A stretch of DNA of 27,982 nucleotides from contig CAYMIX010000013.1 of assembly GCA_964391185.1 (NCBI GenBank), positions 1 to 27,982 on the forward strand, read 5' to 3'. The DNA comes from JAKQEM01 sp964391185. GTDB lineage: Bacteria > Patescibacteriota > Gracilibacteria > Peribacterales > Peribacteraceae. Position numbers and translations under genes: made by a program. Shown here piece by piece: positions 8,260 to 17,900 of this stretch. Numbering within the stretch: the stretch's first letter is position 1; each line of letters starts with the position of its first letter. The notes under the pieces are model-generated. The model was given only the letters and a program-made list of their open reading frames with translations. It was not told the DNA's origin and did no database searches.

Positions 8260-8268
8260 TATATCTCC

Positions 8269-8658
8269 TTATGGCTTAGTTGTGCCTAAGTCAGTCACAA
8301 CCAATGTGCCTGCCGAATTTACTGTCACTCTCCAGTAGTGAGGTGTTCCAGCATTATCTTTCAATACCAACCCTTTTGAGTTTGTATCGACAATTAAATC
8401 GTCTGTGGTGTCTACACCTTTAGTTGTACGGCTGGAGGCATTCAAGCCAGCATATCCGCTTACAGCATTCTTATTAGTCTGTAGTTCAACGTTGTCTGTA
8501 ATACCATAACCTGCTAGGGTTGTAGGTGTTCCAGAAATGTTTGTCCATGTAGTTGTAACCTGATTGTTATTGAGGATGGTTCTCATCTTCTCATACCAAT
8601 CGTTGAAATAGGAGTGTCCTGGAGGAATACCAACGGGAAGGGGAGGTAGTTTAGCCAT
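8269..8658 (-). CDS. Small tail-fibre-like protein
   Basis: A 129-residue protein. The N-terminus (MAKLPPLPVGIPPGHSYFNDWYEKMRTI) looks like a short Pro-rich anchor followed by a helix. The middle contains TTLAGYGITD, a phrase found widely in phage tail fibre repeats. The end has a small beta domain (GLVLKDNAGTPHYWRVTV..GTLVVTDLG). It lies immediately downstream of the beta-helix tailspike, starting 2 bases after that gene's stop (TAA-AC-ATG), so coupled expression is likely. It may be a short fibre, a cap on the tailspike, or a tail-needle-like accessory. Tail association is probable; the exact role is not known. Confidence 0.62.
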   Translation of the reverse strand: MAKLPPLPVGIPPGHSYFNDWYEKMRTILNNNQVTTTWTNISGTPTTLAGYGITDNVELQTNKNAVSGYAGLNASSRTTKGVDTTDDLIVDTNSKGLVLKDNAGTPHYWRVTVNSAGTLVVTDLGTTKP

Positions 8659-8660
8659 GT

Positions 8661-10130
8661 TTAGGTATCTGTAGCAATTGTTTTAACAGTGCCATCACCA
8701 AACTTGATTTTAAAATCTCCGTCTGCTGAATCAATATACAAAAGAGCCTTACCTAAGATTGTAGTAGGGGCTGTGATGCCATCCTCCAGAGCAAACGTAT
8801 TGGCAATAGCAGCTACAGGACTGATGCTAAATCTATCTGTGCCGTTGTTACGAAAATTGTAAGTATCAGTTGTGCCATTGTAGGAAATAAAGTTGTTAGG
8901 CTTACCTGCAACCTTAAAGTAGATGGCATTGTTGCCTGTCATACCAATTGACATTAAGTCTCGTAAATAGGACAGTTCATTTGTGCTATTACCACTGTTA
9001 TCAGTGTAGTAGTCATAGATGTTAGTAATTGTATCAGCTATGTCTTGTACAACCAGACGAGCACGATCAACACCAGCAGACAACTCAAACAGCTTGGAAC
9101 CAATACCGTTGACATAGCGAACATAAACACTGGTGTCGCTTGAGCGAATGAGGATACATGTACGACCTGACTGCACACCCTTGATACGCATAACAGCAGA
9201 CAAATAGCGATTAGAACCTGTGACGTTCAGAGCATAGCCAGTGAGAACACCAGGAGCAGGACTGTTAGTCATGTCAGCATCAACTTCAACATGGCAATCT
9301 GTAGTCTTGCCTACGATAGCACCATCTAGGCAATCCTTGGTGATTACATCACGAATGGTGCAGTTGAATGGTCCGTCACCAAAGGTGGCACCATCACCAC
9401 CCATTGCAACACCACCCTTACAACCTTCTGCATATCCACCTAGAATCCAGCAGTGCTTGCTCTTGTTTTTGATTTGTAGACCCATACAAGGACTACCGGA
9501 AGGATCAAGAGCCTTGACAACACAGTTTTGAATAGAACTACGAAGCATGCCTTCGTGCAGGAATCCATTCTGTCCTTTGGCATTAGACTCAGAAAGGCAA
9601 TTGATAAAGTGGCAATCACCGTATGTATCGTCAACATCAACGAACGTCAGGATGGCTGTATTACGATGGTTATAGATTTCTAGATTACGGCATACAACCT
9701 TATTGGCATTACGCATTGAGATGCCATGTGAAGCAAAGCCTGTAACATCATATCCACAATCAATCTTGAAGTCCTCCATCACAATCTTGTTAGGAGAGAC
9801 AATTGACAGACAGGTAACAGCAGTGGTTGTACGTTGACGAATCACTGTTTCTGGACCACAGCCACGTAGCACAAAACCCTTGGCAGGAGAGGTGAGGACA
9901 AGAGCAGAAGTAATTAGATAGGTTTTTTTGTCCATCAGACCTGTCCCACCGTTAGCAGCTAGGTAGGTTAGGAATGCTTGGAAATTGGTTGTATCATCTG
10001 TGGTGCCATCACCAACACAACCAAATGTCTCAGGACGGACAATAGATCGTTGGCTATACACAAACTCGTCTACATCATTCAGCCATGTAGAAGCAATAAC
10101 AGTACCAGCAGAGAAGTTGGTTGTTGCCAT
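8661..10130 (-). CDS. Tailspike with right-handed beta-helix (pectate-lyase-like) domain
   Basis: A 489-residue tailspike. An N-terminal stretch (NFSAGTVIASTWLNDVDEFVY) resembles the attachment regions of other spikes. It is followed by the common start of the pectate-lyase-like fold, FGCVGDGTTDDTTNFQAFL. Residues about 60-380 are repetitive beta-coil sequence with Asn/Gly/Cys ladders, as in spikes that bind or degrade host surface polysaccharide. The C-terminus (ALLYIDSADGDFKIKFGDGTVKTI) matches a trimerisation-type ending common in phage fibres. The start overlaps the upstream gp10-like gene stop as TAATG. Enzymatic activity cannot be read from the sequence; the likely catalytic acids lie on beta-helix surfaces that need modelling. 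Confidence 0.85.
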   Translation of the reverse strand: MATTNFSAGTVIASTWLNDVDEFVYSQRSIVRPETFGCVGDGTTDDTTNFQAFLTYLAANGGTGLMDKKTYLITSALVLTSPAKGFVLRGCGPETVIRQRTTTAVTCLSIVSPNKIVMEDFKIDCGYDVTGFASHGISMRNANKVVCRNLEIYNHRNTAILTFVDVDDTYGDCHFINCLSESNAKGQNGFLHEGMLRSSIQNCVVKALDPSGSPCMGLQIKNKSKHCWILGGYAEGCKGGVAMGGDGATFGDGPFNCTIRDVITKDCLDGAIVGKTTDCHVEVDADMTNSPAPGVLTGYALNVTGSNRYLSAVMRIKGVQSGRTCILIRSSDTSVYVRYVNGIGSKLFELSAGVDRARLVVQDIADTITNIYDYYTDNSGNSTNELSYLRDLMSIGMTGNNAIYFKVAGKPNNFISYNGTTDTYNFRNNGTDRFSISPVAAIANTFALEDGITAPTTILGKALLYIDSADGDFKIKFGDGTVKTIATDT

Positions 10131-11593
10131 TAATTTCGTCCTTTATTGATTTTAACTTCTAGCCCTTGAGCACGAAACATTTCATTAGCTGCAAAAGTAA
10201 GTTTAAAGATTCGTTGTCTAAACCAACCAAGTCTTCGTACAACAGGATAGTCTTGTTTCAGGTTTATGGATACACCTGTGTTGTATGATTGATAATCGTC
10301 ATCACTCCATTGTATCAGCAGGTTTGCATCGGTAGCAGGTCGGTCACCAATGAAAGCAACCTGTGACATGGTTTTACGATTTAGTGTACCAAAGCTATCT
10401 GCCTCTGTAGTAACAACACAAGAGAATGTTGTACCTGCATCTTGATACAAACCAGCATTGATCTTGTAGACAGCACTGTCACCTGAGATGGAGAAGAAAC
10501 TGTAGATGTTGGTTGTGCTCTTGATGGACACAGCGTGGTTTACATTGAAGATGCTCTCTGTCTTAAAGGCCCAACGAGCCCATAGGTCAGTGTCAACATC
10601 AAACACATATGTACGTGTGCCTCCGTCATTGACAGCATAGAATGTGTGACCACTGCCTGAGACAATAGCTCCATTCCATGTAGCAGTGCCTGTAGCAGAT
10701 ACAGCAAGATAACGGGAGATAGTGGGAGTTCCTACAGCATCAATCTTGAAGTCTTTGAGTCGGTATACATCAGGACTTCCACCTTCGTCTGCACCAATAT
10801 AATACAAGATGTTTCCGTATTGAGCAAAGCCACCTAGATAAGTGTTAATCTTGATAGGAGTATCGTTCCGAGAAAGAGGACTGCCAGAGGGTTCCCCACT
10901 ATCCCAGAAATACTCAATACTACTACTGCCCATAGCAACAAGGTAGTTGTTAACTTTAGTAATGCGCGTAACATAATCACCCTCCATTTCAGCAGAGATA
11001 AAATCCCCGGAGGTCCACAGCATGGGATCGTTTAGATTGCTGTTGTAAATGTCGGCACTACTGGCTTTAGCAACAAATAAATAACCGTCTAGGAATACAG
11101 GATAGGGCTGATGTACTGGCATGTCTGCATCAACACAAGCTGTCACCGTATTAGTAGAATCAATTTTATTAAGTGTCGTCCCATCAGTAGCAATGACAAC
11201 AGAAGTATTGTTATCGTAAAGGAACAGACAGAAACCAACAATACCGGTAGTTGTAGAAAAAACGTTACTAAGAGTAGTAGAGACAGCCGTATTAACGTTA
11301 TAAACGTAGAGGTCATTGTTGACAGCATAGAAGAGCTTATTCTGGTCAGGCCAAAAGAACATACCTCGAACACTCTCAGCAGCAACTGACGCAATCTGTT
11401 GGTTGCTACCAGGACGCTTAGTTACAAAATGACGTTTATCCTCCGCAGCTTTGTTACGAACAGGTTCAATGAAAACGTTAAGAAGGTCTTCGTCTTTTCC
11501 AGACACACCACCATCACGAGACGTAATCTCTCGTGTAAGCTGTACTTCCTGACTACTGAAAGTATCTTCTGTTGGTGTACGATTAAAAGCCAT
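10130..11593 (-). CDS. P22 gp10-like packaged-DNA stabilisation / tail hub protein
   Basis: A 487-residue protein resembling the P22 gp10 (DNA stabilisation protein) group, which closes the head below the adaptor ring and holds the tailspikes. Characteristic stretches are DLLNVFIEP near residue 40, a KRPGSN segment, repeated beta strands with Tyr/Gly patterns (VRGMFFWPDQNKLFYAVNND), MGSSSIEYFWDSGE, and a C-terminal strand region VVRRLGWFRQRIFKLTF. The repeated strand pattern fits a beta-propeller-like body. The gene overlaps the gp4-like adaptor gene by 11 bases and the tailspike gene by one base. Order gp4-like, gp10-like, tailspike matches P22-type tail assembly. The call rests on motif wording and gene order. 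Confidence 0.78.
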   Translation of the reverse strand: MAFNRTPTEDTFSSQEVQLTREITSRDGGVSGKDEDLLNVFIEPVRNKAAEDKRHFVTKRPGSNQQIASVAAESVRGMFFWPDQNKLFYAVNNDLYVYNVNTAVSTTLSNVFSTTTGIVGFCLFLYDNNTSVVIATDGTTLNKIDSTNTVTACVDADMPVHQPYPVFLDGYLFVAKASSADIYNSNLNDPMLWTSGDFISAEMEGDYVTRITKVNNYLVAMGSSSIEYFWDSGEPSGSPLSRNDTPIKINTYLGGFAQYGNILYYIGADEGGSPDVYRLKDFKIDAVGTPTISRYLAVSATGTATWNGAIVSGSGHTFYAVNDGGTRTYVFDVDTDLWARWAFKTESIFNVNHAVSIKSTTNIYSFFSISGDSAVYKINAGLYQDAGTTFSCVVTTEADSFGTLNRKTMSQVAFIGDRPATDANLLIQWSDDDYQSYNTGVSINLKQDYPVVRRLGWFRQRIFKLTFAANEMFRAQGLEVKINKGRN

Positions 11594-12293
11594 GACGCTC
11601 TATCTGAAAATAAAACGACGATTCCTCGGTTCCATTGCTTAGTGCATTCTGTAGATATTCGTCTGCTTCCTTCTTCAGCATCTGACGATCAGGAAGAGGA
11701 ATACCCCACTCTGGTGCTAGACGAACAGCTAGCCCATAGATGATTGCTCCATACCATTCCTCTGGAAAATCCATTGTGTCGGTAGAAGCGGAAACATATT
11801 CTGTAGGACGTTGGTAAACAATAGTGATGGTGCTACTGGATGCAGCAGTACTATCAGGAGTAGGCCACACTTGGATAACACCAGTGTTAACCTTAGGCTG
11901 ATAGGTTAGCTGAATGGGGCTACCACCACTTGATGTGGGTGATAGGTTGAAATTGTAATTCGGAACAATCTCAACAGGAATACGTGTTGAATTCCCTGTG
12001 TCATTACGCCATGCTTGCAGGATGCGTAATGGATAGGGAGTATTGATTGTCTGCCCTGTACCAATGGTATAGGAAGACGTAGAAGCCGTCAGAGAGAACG
12101 TGTATTGGTTGCGTGCCCAGATAGGCATACCAAGGGCTCTATACTCCCCTAGAAGGGCATTTAGAGCCAGTGTGCCGTTGGTGTAGTCTTCTGAGGAAGG
12201 AGTGGCTCCAGCAGCCAGCACATTCAATTTACGAAGAGCAGCCTCTATGAATTGATAACTAGTGAGTTGATTGGTTGTTACGCCTGAAGTCAT
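11583..12293 (-). CDS. P22 gp4-like head-tail adaptor
   Basis: A 236-residue protein resembling gp4-type adaptors, which form a ring under the portal after DNA packaging. The N-terminal helical part (YQFIEAALRKLNVLAAGATPSSEDYTNGTLALNALLGEYRALG) is followed by a beta insertion (residues about 65-165). A helical tail follows with MDFPEEWYGAIIYGLAVRLAPEWGI and ADEYLQNAL. The pattern of helix, beta insert, and a helix starting with P(E/D)EW is typical of this family. It starts with a TAATG overlap after the zinc-ribbon gene and overlaps the next gene by 11 bases. P22 gp4 also has muralytic activity; I cannot see that here. Confidence 0.75.
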   Translation of the reverse strand: MTSGVTTNQLTSYQFIEAALRKLNVLAAGATPSSEDYTNGTLALNALLGEYRALGMPIWARNQYTFSLTASTSSYTIGTGQTINTPYPLRILQAWRNDTGNSTRIPVEIVPNYNFNLSPTSSGGSPIQLTYQPKVNTGVIQVWPTPDSTAASSSTITIVYQRPTEYVSASTDTMDFPEEWYGAIIYGLAVRLAPEWGIPLPDRQMLKKEADEYLQNALSNGTEESSFYFQIERHGF

Positions 12294-12631
12294 TATTCAT
12301 GTCCATTCGTATCTAGGTCGTGTAGAAAGGAGTATGCAGGAGTAGCATAGTCTGCTTGAGAGCAATCTGCTGTACCCATATCTGCATAAGCAGTGCGATC
12401 TTGAATGTCACAGAACTGGACAAAGTTGTCAGGAGAAACATCTTTGCTAATAAAGCTAGGAACGGCTGTTTCAGTTCTAACCTTAATCAGTGTCTGTGGA
12501 TGACGAGGTTCCCAATCTTTTGGGCAAGCTAGTACACCATCCCAACGGTGTTTAAGGTCAGAAGAAGGGAACCAGAAGCCACACACATGACATGCGGCTT
12601 TCCAGTTACCCGGCCATTTAGCTTTGCGCAT
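12293..12631 (-). CDS. Small zinc-ribbon-like phage protein
   Basis: A 112-residue protein with an N-terminal zinc-binding-like module: CHVCGFWFPSSDLKHRWDG followed by LACPKDWEPRHPQ. Cys14 and Cys17 form a CxxC knuckle. The second knuckle has only Cys36, and the usual partner position appears as Lys38-Asp39, so zinc would need Cys36 plus Asp39 or His44. Proteins with the CxxCG...C..(D/E)PRHPQ pattern are common in tailed phages near tail genes, but their role is not established. The C-terminal half is polar and lacks a recognised domain. Both ends share TAATG one-base overlaps with neighbours. Confidence 0.72.
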   Translation of the reverse strand: MRKAKWPGNWKAACHVCGFWFPSSDLKHRWDGVLACPKDWEPRHPQTLIKVRTETAVPSFISKDVSPDNFVQFCDIQDRTAYADMGTADCSQADYATPAYSFLHDLDTNGHE

Positions 12632-12870
12632 TAATGTTCCTGCGGTTTAATACTACGAATGTCTTTGCGAATCTCTTCGAACATACCACGAAGTTCAACT
12701 TTGAATTCCTTGAAATCGTCTCTGTGAAGATAGTTTTGCTTTACAGAAGAAAGTTCTGATTCTAGTTTTGTCAAGCGATCTTTAGATTCCATAATGTTGT
12801 TTTTCATGAACCACACAGCAACCCCCATTAGTCCAAAAACAAACCATTGTAAAATTTGTGCTTCTGTCAT
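12631..12870 (-). CDS. Single-membrane-segment, coiled-coil protein; candidate holin or lysis accessory
   Basis: A 79-residue protein. I chose ATG 12870 because it forms an ATGA overlap with the upstream stop; an in-frame TTG at 12882 would add four residues (MGHT) and is less likely. A hydrophobic helix, ILQWFVFGLMGVAVWFM (about residues 6-22), is followed by a basic turn and a long amphipathic coiled coil with heptads (LTKLESELSSVKQNYL..DFKEFKVELRGMFEEIRKDI). The layout is inner-membrane anchor plus cytoplasmic or periplasmic coiled coil. Similar small proteins in podovirus tail clusters are sometimes labelled holin, but only one membrane segment is present and the endolysin is 11 kb away. 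It could equally be a virion or membrane-docking protein. Confidence 0.65.
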   Translation of the reverse strand: MTEAQILQWFVFGLMGVAVWFMKNNIMESKDRLTKLESELSSVKQNYLHRDDFKEFKVELRGMFEEIRKDIRSIKPQEH

Positions 12871-14297
12871 CGTGTGTCCCAATCATTCGGTAAACCAATC
12901 ATAAATGATTTTTCATTGGTATCAACTGAGTTTCTCATATTACTAGAGAACATGACACGAGTTCCCTGTTTGTTTATTGTGCTATGGGGCTCAGCAAAAT
13001 AAGCATCACCAACGTTACCTGTACTGTAATTGGACTGATGATGCGCTAAACGGATACGACGAGGGCTTGTTGTAACAAGCTCCACTGCTATGATAACTTC
13101 GTCTTTCCAAGCACTCCCGGGTTCTCCAGCATATGAACCAATGATGGCCCAACCATCATAATGCCCGCTCATATGCCAAGCATAACTACTGCCAGTATAT
13201 CCAGGTGTAAGCTCGTAAGCCACACCATTGTCCATACGACGGTAGTAAATATAACCATCACTAACATCAGGCATAGAGCCTACGTTGTAATTGATGGATA
13301 CATAAACATCATTACCTAGTGCATCAACAGCAGTGTCTGCGTGTTCACCATAATAACTCAGTTGTGTAAAGGAACCAAAGTTAGAGGTGTATGCACGAGT
13401 ACCATCTGTGCTATTGATACCCGCTGCTGCGGCTGTAGTCATTGTAAGACCAGAACCGTTTGACCAACTAGGAACACAATAAGCACCACTAGGACTTGTG
13501 GAAACGTTGTTAGGTTTATTGGTTGTTAAAATAGAGCCTAGGATAGTGTTGGTGCTTTTCTTGTACATTAGCAAACCAACTTGGTTGAAGCCTGAGGTTT
13601 GACAAGACATGCCCCACACATCACCGTCATCTGAGGGCCTACCTTCTCCTTGCCACCACACACGAGCTACGGTTGTCCACGAAGCTCCTAGGCTGTCAAT
13701 GATAGGTTGCCAGTCAATATAGGTTGTACGAGTCTTGGATACAATGTCAAACTCATAGGTAATCATACCTCCGTTTTGATCCATGTACCAAATCTTGTTA
13801 GGATCGGTTGGATGCCAAATAGGCTCACAGTCACCAGCAAACGCACCACCAGTACCTACTCCTAAACCACCTGACCCTGGAGAACTTGTACGACCACCAT
13901 CCAGTTTAGCAAAAGTATCTGCATTATACAGATACCAATATCCGTTACTAGCTACTGCAATAAAACGTGTATTGTCAGCATTGAATGCTTGTCTACGACT
14001 ATACTCATGACGAAGATAGCTAATACCACCATCACCATCTGTAGACTTTGTAGCTTGGTAAATAGCTGTACCAAAATTTGAATCTGTATAGCTGGGAGTA
14101 GAAACTGTTGTGGCTTTGGCATTAGGGTCAGACTGAGAAGGACGAGCGTAATAGGTTGTATTTGTTACAGGAGTCCAACCTGTATACAAACTATTGAAGG
14201 TGCTTTCCCGGGCACCTCCCCCACCACCACCGACAACTGCTACACCTTTTCTTTTGTTTGTTGCTGTTATTGAAGATGATACAGAACTTAAAATCAT
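12867..14297 (-). CDS. Beta-propeller-like tail protein, possible polysaccharide-active enzyme
   Basis: A 476-residue protein in the tail-fibre cluster. It begins with a short N-terminal region and a poly-Gly linker (VGGGGGGA, about residues 22-29), typical of modular tail proteins. The body is made of repeated four-strand-like units, for example RRQAFNADNTRFIAVASNG, then CEPIWHPTDPNKIWYMDQNG, and near the end FAEPHSTINKQGTRVMFSSN. The pattern of (P)x(W/F)xxDx(T/K)(R/K)(I/V), spaced by about 45-60 residues, suggests a seven-bladed propeller. It resembles the layout of oligogalacturonate-lyase-like propellers, with conserved His/Glu in HPTDPNK and EPHS. A role as receptor-binding protein or depolymerase is inferred. 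Spacing from the previous stop is one base on the downstream side (TAA-A-ATG with the next gene reversed in order). Confidence 0.6.
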   Translation of the reverse strand: MILSSVSSSITATNKRKGVAVVGGGGGGARESTFNSLYTGWTPVTNTTYYARPSQSDPNAKATTVSTPSYTDSNFGTAIYQATKSTDGDGGISYLRHEYSRRQAFNADNTRFIAVASNGYWYLYNADTFAKLDGGRTSSPGSGGLGVGTGGAFAGDCEPIWHPTDPNKIWYMDQNGGMITYEFDIVSKTRTTYIDWQPIIDSLGASWTTVARVWWQGEGRPSDDGDVWGMSCQTSGFNQVGLLMYKKSTNTILGSILTTNKPNNVSTSPSGAYCVPSWSNGSGLTMTTAAAAGINSTDGTRAYTSNFGSFTQLSYYGEHADTAVDALGNDVYVSINYNVGSMPDVSDGYIYYRRMDNGVAYELTPGYTGSSYAWHMSGHYDGWAIIGSYAGEPGSAWKDEVIIAVELVTTSPRRIRLAHHQSNYSTGNVGDAYFAEPHSTINKQGTRVMFSSNMRNSVDTNEKSFMIGLPNDWDTR

Positions 14298-14298
14298 T

Positions 14299-14997
14299 TT
14301 AAGGACCCTTAAATGAAGTCACCATGACAATAGTACCAGCACTGGTGTTTGTCTCTGTCCATTGAGGAGTGATGGAAGTTGTAGCTGCAACCTTGACACC
14401 ACCAATAGCACCTACCCATGAAGTACCAAAGTCGGTAGTTTCTTGTAACTTTGTAAAGCCACTACCAGTTACAGAGTGTGAGCAGGTAGGGGGAGAAGTT
14501 GAGAAACTAGCAAAGAGAGACAAGACATATTCGTTAGATTGTGCCAGTGTACCAGAAGCTACACCGAATGGACTAGTTTCATCATTCCCTTGTACGTGTA
14601 CATCAACAATACCACTAGTGAGACCACCTACAATTTCTGTCAGGAAAATAGAGGGTACAGCAGCAGCACCACTACAAGTAACTGTTGCATTGTGTGTAGC
14701 ACCACCCGTTCCATTAACACAGATATATCTAGCTGCTTTCATACCAGCAGAACTATTTGTTTGTGTTGTTCCTTGTAGAGTATAAGTGTTGCTCTTGCTA
14801 TCAGCAATGGAGGATACAGTTGTGGAAGCATCAAAAACAACGTCTACAATGAATGTTGAACCAGAGGCAGTGCTAGTCACAGAGTTAGTTGTAGCCGTCG
14901 AGTTACCACTATTTCCTTTAGCAGTAACGCCCACATCAAAGGTGCCCCCACCGGAGGCAACCTTGTGTGACATTAGCAGTTGTTGATTAGCTCCCAT
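14299..14997 (-). CDS. Beta-sandwich-like tail appendage protein
   Basis: A 232-residue protein. I place the start at ATG 14997 because it makes a TAATG overlap with the stop of the giant tail fibre, the junction used elsewhere in this operon; an in-frame TTG at 15027 would add ten residues. The sequence is Thr/Ser/Gly/Val-rich with alternating strands (TFIVDVVFDASTTVSSIADS, then EYVLSLFASFS) and no Asp/Glu-rich catalytic motif that I recognise. A glycine-rich N-terminus (SHKVASGGGTFDVG) looks like a flexible linker. It is probably a host-binding or structural appendage of the tail, by position and composition. Confidence 0.6.
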   Translation of the reverse strand: MGANQQLLMSHKVASGGGTFDVGVTAKGNSGNSTATTNSVTSTASGSTFIVDVVFDASTTVSSIADSKSNTYTLQGTTQTNSSAGMKAARYICVNGTGGATHNATVTCSGAAAVPSIFLTEIVGGLTSGIVDVHVQGNDETSPFGVASGTLAQSNEYVLSLFASFSTSPPTCSHSVTGSGFTKLQETTDFGTSWVGAIGGVKVAATTSITPQWTETNTSAGTIVMVTSFKGP

Positions 14998-17900
14998 TAG
15001 GTTAGACCTGTACCTGAGATTAGCCAAGTAGTCGAGGTAAGCTTACGAGCAGTGGCTGTGCCATACTGAGCAAGTGATCGACTACCAGTTGTACCTGTAC
15101 CAGCTAAATACATTGTGTCTGTAGTGATAGCAATTGTTACGACCTGTGAGGTCATGTTGCTAAACGAGATGCAAGTACCAACTGGATAAGCTACAGAAGC
15201 GTTGGCTGGAATCGTGAAGGTTCGAGCGTTAGCGTCTGTTGAGGGGTGGTCAATCGACTTACCAGAATCACCAATAACACAGGTGTAGGCAGCACTCTGA
15301 CTGTTAGCAGGAACAACCAAGAATCCAACACTGTTTGTACCATCCGCTGTACAGTTTGACAGGTTACCTGAGGTGGGAGTACCCAGCACAGGAGTTGTCA
15401 TTGTTGGGCTAGTTAGTGTCTTGTTAGTAAATGTTTCAGTACCAGCAAGAGTAGCCAATGTACCAGTGGTTGGGAATGTGACGTTTGTAGAACCTGTGGT
15501 TGTCAGGGTGAGGGCGTTAGCACCTGAGGTAGTAAAGGCAGCAGCAGTTGTGACGTTACCTGCAAGAGAAATTGTACGTGCAGCATCGTTCAGGTTCCAT
15601 GTCAGAGTACGTCCGGCAGTGAGAGTGCCGTTGTGTGTCTCTGTCATATCAAACGCACCAGTACCGGCATTACGCAGAGCAAAGCCAGTTAGACCCGTAG
15701 CAGTACCACCGTTGATGGTAGGAGTTGTGAGGGTCTTGTTTGTCAGTGTGTCTGTGGTTGCTTTGCCAACAAGAGTATCTGTAGCAGCAGGAAGGCTCAG
15801 TGTAGAAGTACCCAGAGCACCCGCAACAGCAGAGAGTGTAACAGTACCACTTGTGGCGTTCTTGAAATCGACACCACCGACAGAACTACCAGCAACACCC
15901 AGAACAATCTTGCTTGTACCATCGGAAGTGATACCAGCAACAACCTTGGTGTCAACAGTACCTGCACCTAGCACAACACTGTTAGAGGTTAGGTTACCTC
16001 CTGTATTGGTTACAGTGCCAGAACCACCGCCAGAGGCATCAATCTGATTCCAGTCAGCAGCACCAGCCGAAGCAGTGATGCAGATGAAAGCAGCAGGAGT
16101 TGTGGTGTTAACCCACAGTGAGCCAGGACCATAACCATCAGCAGTGTCATCGTTAACTGTTGGGTTACTAGAAGCAGCAAAGTTGTTTAGACCATTACTA
16201 CCAGGCTCACCAAACAGACGATAAGTAGAACCATCATAACGCCACACCAGCCACAATTGCGAGCTAGCAGGAATAGTGAAGGTTGTAATTGTAGCATTCC
16301 GTAGCATTGAATAGCTAGAGGGAATGGTGATTACGTGACCAGCAGTATCGCTGTTGGTTAGATGCAGTCCGAACCAAGCGTTGGTTGTGGCTGTTGCACT
16401 GAAGGTAAAGGTGCTATCAGCACTGATACTCTTTGTATTTAGTTGCTTGGTAACATCAATTGCCAGAGCACCCATTGCATTGGGAGCAACAACTTCAGCA
16501 CCGTCGTGAGTGAACAAGCCGCTGATTGTGGGTGTGGTGAGTGTTGGGCTAGTAGCACGAACATAACTGCTAGAGCCTGTAGTTGCAACACCTTGAATAG
16601 CTGTAGCAGAAGTCCATTCAGCAACCTGACCACTAGAGGGAGTACCTGTAATTGTTACAGAGCCGCCACCACCAGATGGAGAAGTACCATCGGCCTTGGT
16701 ATAACGAAGGACACGCCAGTTGCCACTACCTAGAGAAACAGCCGCAAAGGTATCTCCAGATGCTGTGGTGATGTTAGAACCAGCATTGGGTAGGATTAGG
16801 CTAGTAGCGTTGTGTGTGAGGGTTAGAGCACCTGTGAAACGACCTTCTCTGTATGTGCCATCAGGAGCAGTGCCAAAACCTGTAATTGTGGTTGTGCCGC
16901 TAATGGCAACACGAGTGCCTGTAGAAGTGCCAATTGAAGTTGTAGTAGCTGATGCAATTGTATCCTCATCACCAAGGTTAGTAACACCTTCCATAACTAC
17001 AGCAGGACCACGGGCACCTGGGGTGACATATGGACGAGTGCAGCGCCACACACAAGCAGCAGCACCTGTGGTTTTACCAATCAGTGCCGCATAGAGTTCT
17101 GTGAAACCAATCTTGCCATATACAGCAGTTGTATCTAGACCATTATCCGCAGCACTAGAAACATCTAGCGTAGCCATTGCACCTAGAGCTGTCAGGGTAA
17201 TTGTACTACCACTAATATCACCTGTAGTTGCTGTGTAAGCAACACCATCTAGACGTGAATCATTAAAGCCCCAAACCATGAGTTTGGAACCATTGATAAT
17301 ACCGGCAGCAGCACAAGTACGGTCAAGAGTGATAACAGGAATATTGCTGCCATCTAGAGAAATACCAACAACGTTATAGCTAACTGGTAATGTACGATCT
17401 AGTACAAGCCAATCACGGGTGGCATCAGGTTGACCCAACCATTGATACATGTCTGATGGAATGGTAACACTACCAGAGGTAATAGAACCAGGATCAGCGA
17501 GAGTGCCCGAAGCTAAACCAAAGACAGCCACAGTCTCAGAGGTAACAGAACGAACATACAGGTTTGTACCTGCTGTCATTGTGCCAACAGTTCCTGAGGA
17601 CTGAACACGCATACCTGTATTAAGCAGGTGAGGACGCTTGAAGGTTAGGGTAACTTCACCGTTGTTTGCTGAACTCCAAGAGTTACCTGAAGCAGCGATA
17701 TCAATGTCTGGAACACCGGCGCTGGCATTCTCATGACGACGATATGGGTCAAGGAGATAGCCCCAAGCAGTGTTACTAGAGCCAGTTAAACCGGCAGAAG
17801 TAAGTAGAGGAACCATCATACCATCACCACTTATACGCTTGATTCCCCAAGTAAGCTTGATGGAACCAGCACGAGGATCGATGGTAATGGGCCAGTAAAC

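Noticed and set aside
12631..12870. Firm annotation of the membrane/coiled-coil protein as the holin
   Set aside because: It has one membrane segment, sits in the tail cluster far from the endolysin and resembles no holin family closely enough. It is kept only as a candidate.
14998..15027. TTG start ten codons upstream for the beta-sandwich protein
   Set aside because: ATG 14997 gives the TAATG junction used elsewhere in the operon, whereas the TTG would force a 31-base overlap into the fibre gene.
15373..16047. A 224-codon open frame on the plus strand opposite the giant tail fibre gene
   Set aside because: It is antisense to a clearly recognisable fibre gene. The product is Val/Pro/Ala-rich, as expected from the complement of Thr/Gly/Ala-rich repeats, and it has no ribosome site or known motif.
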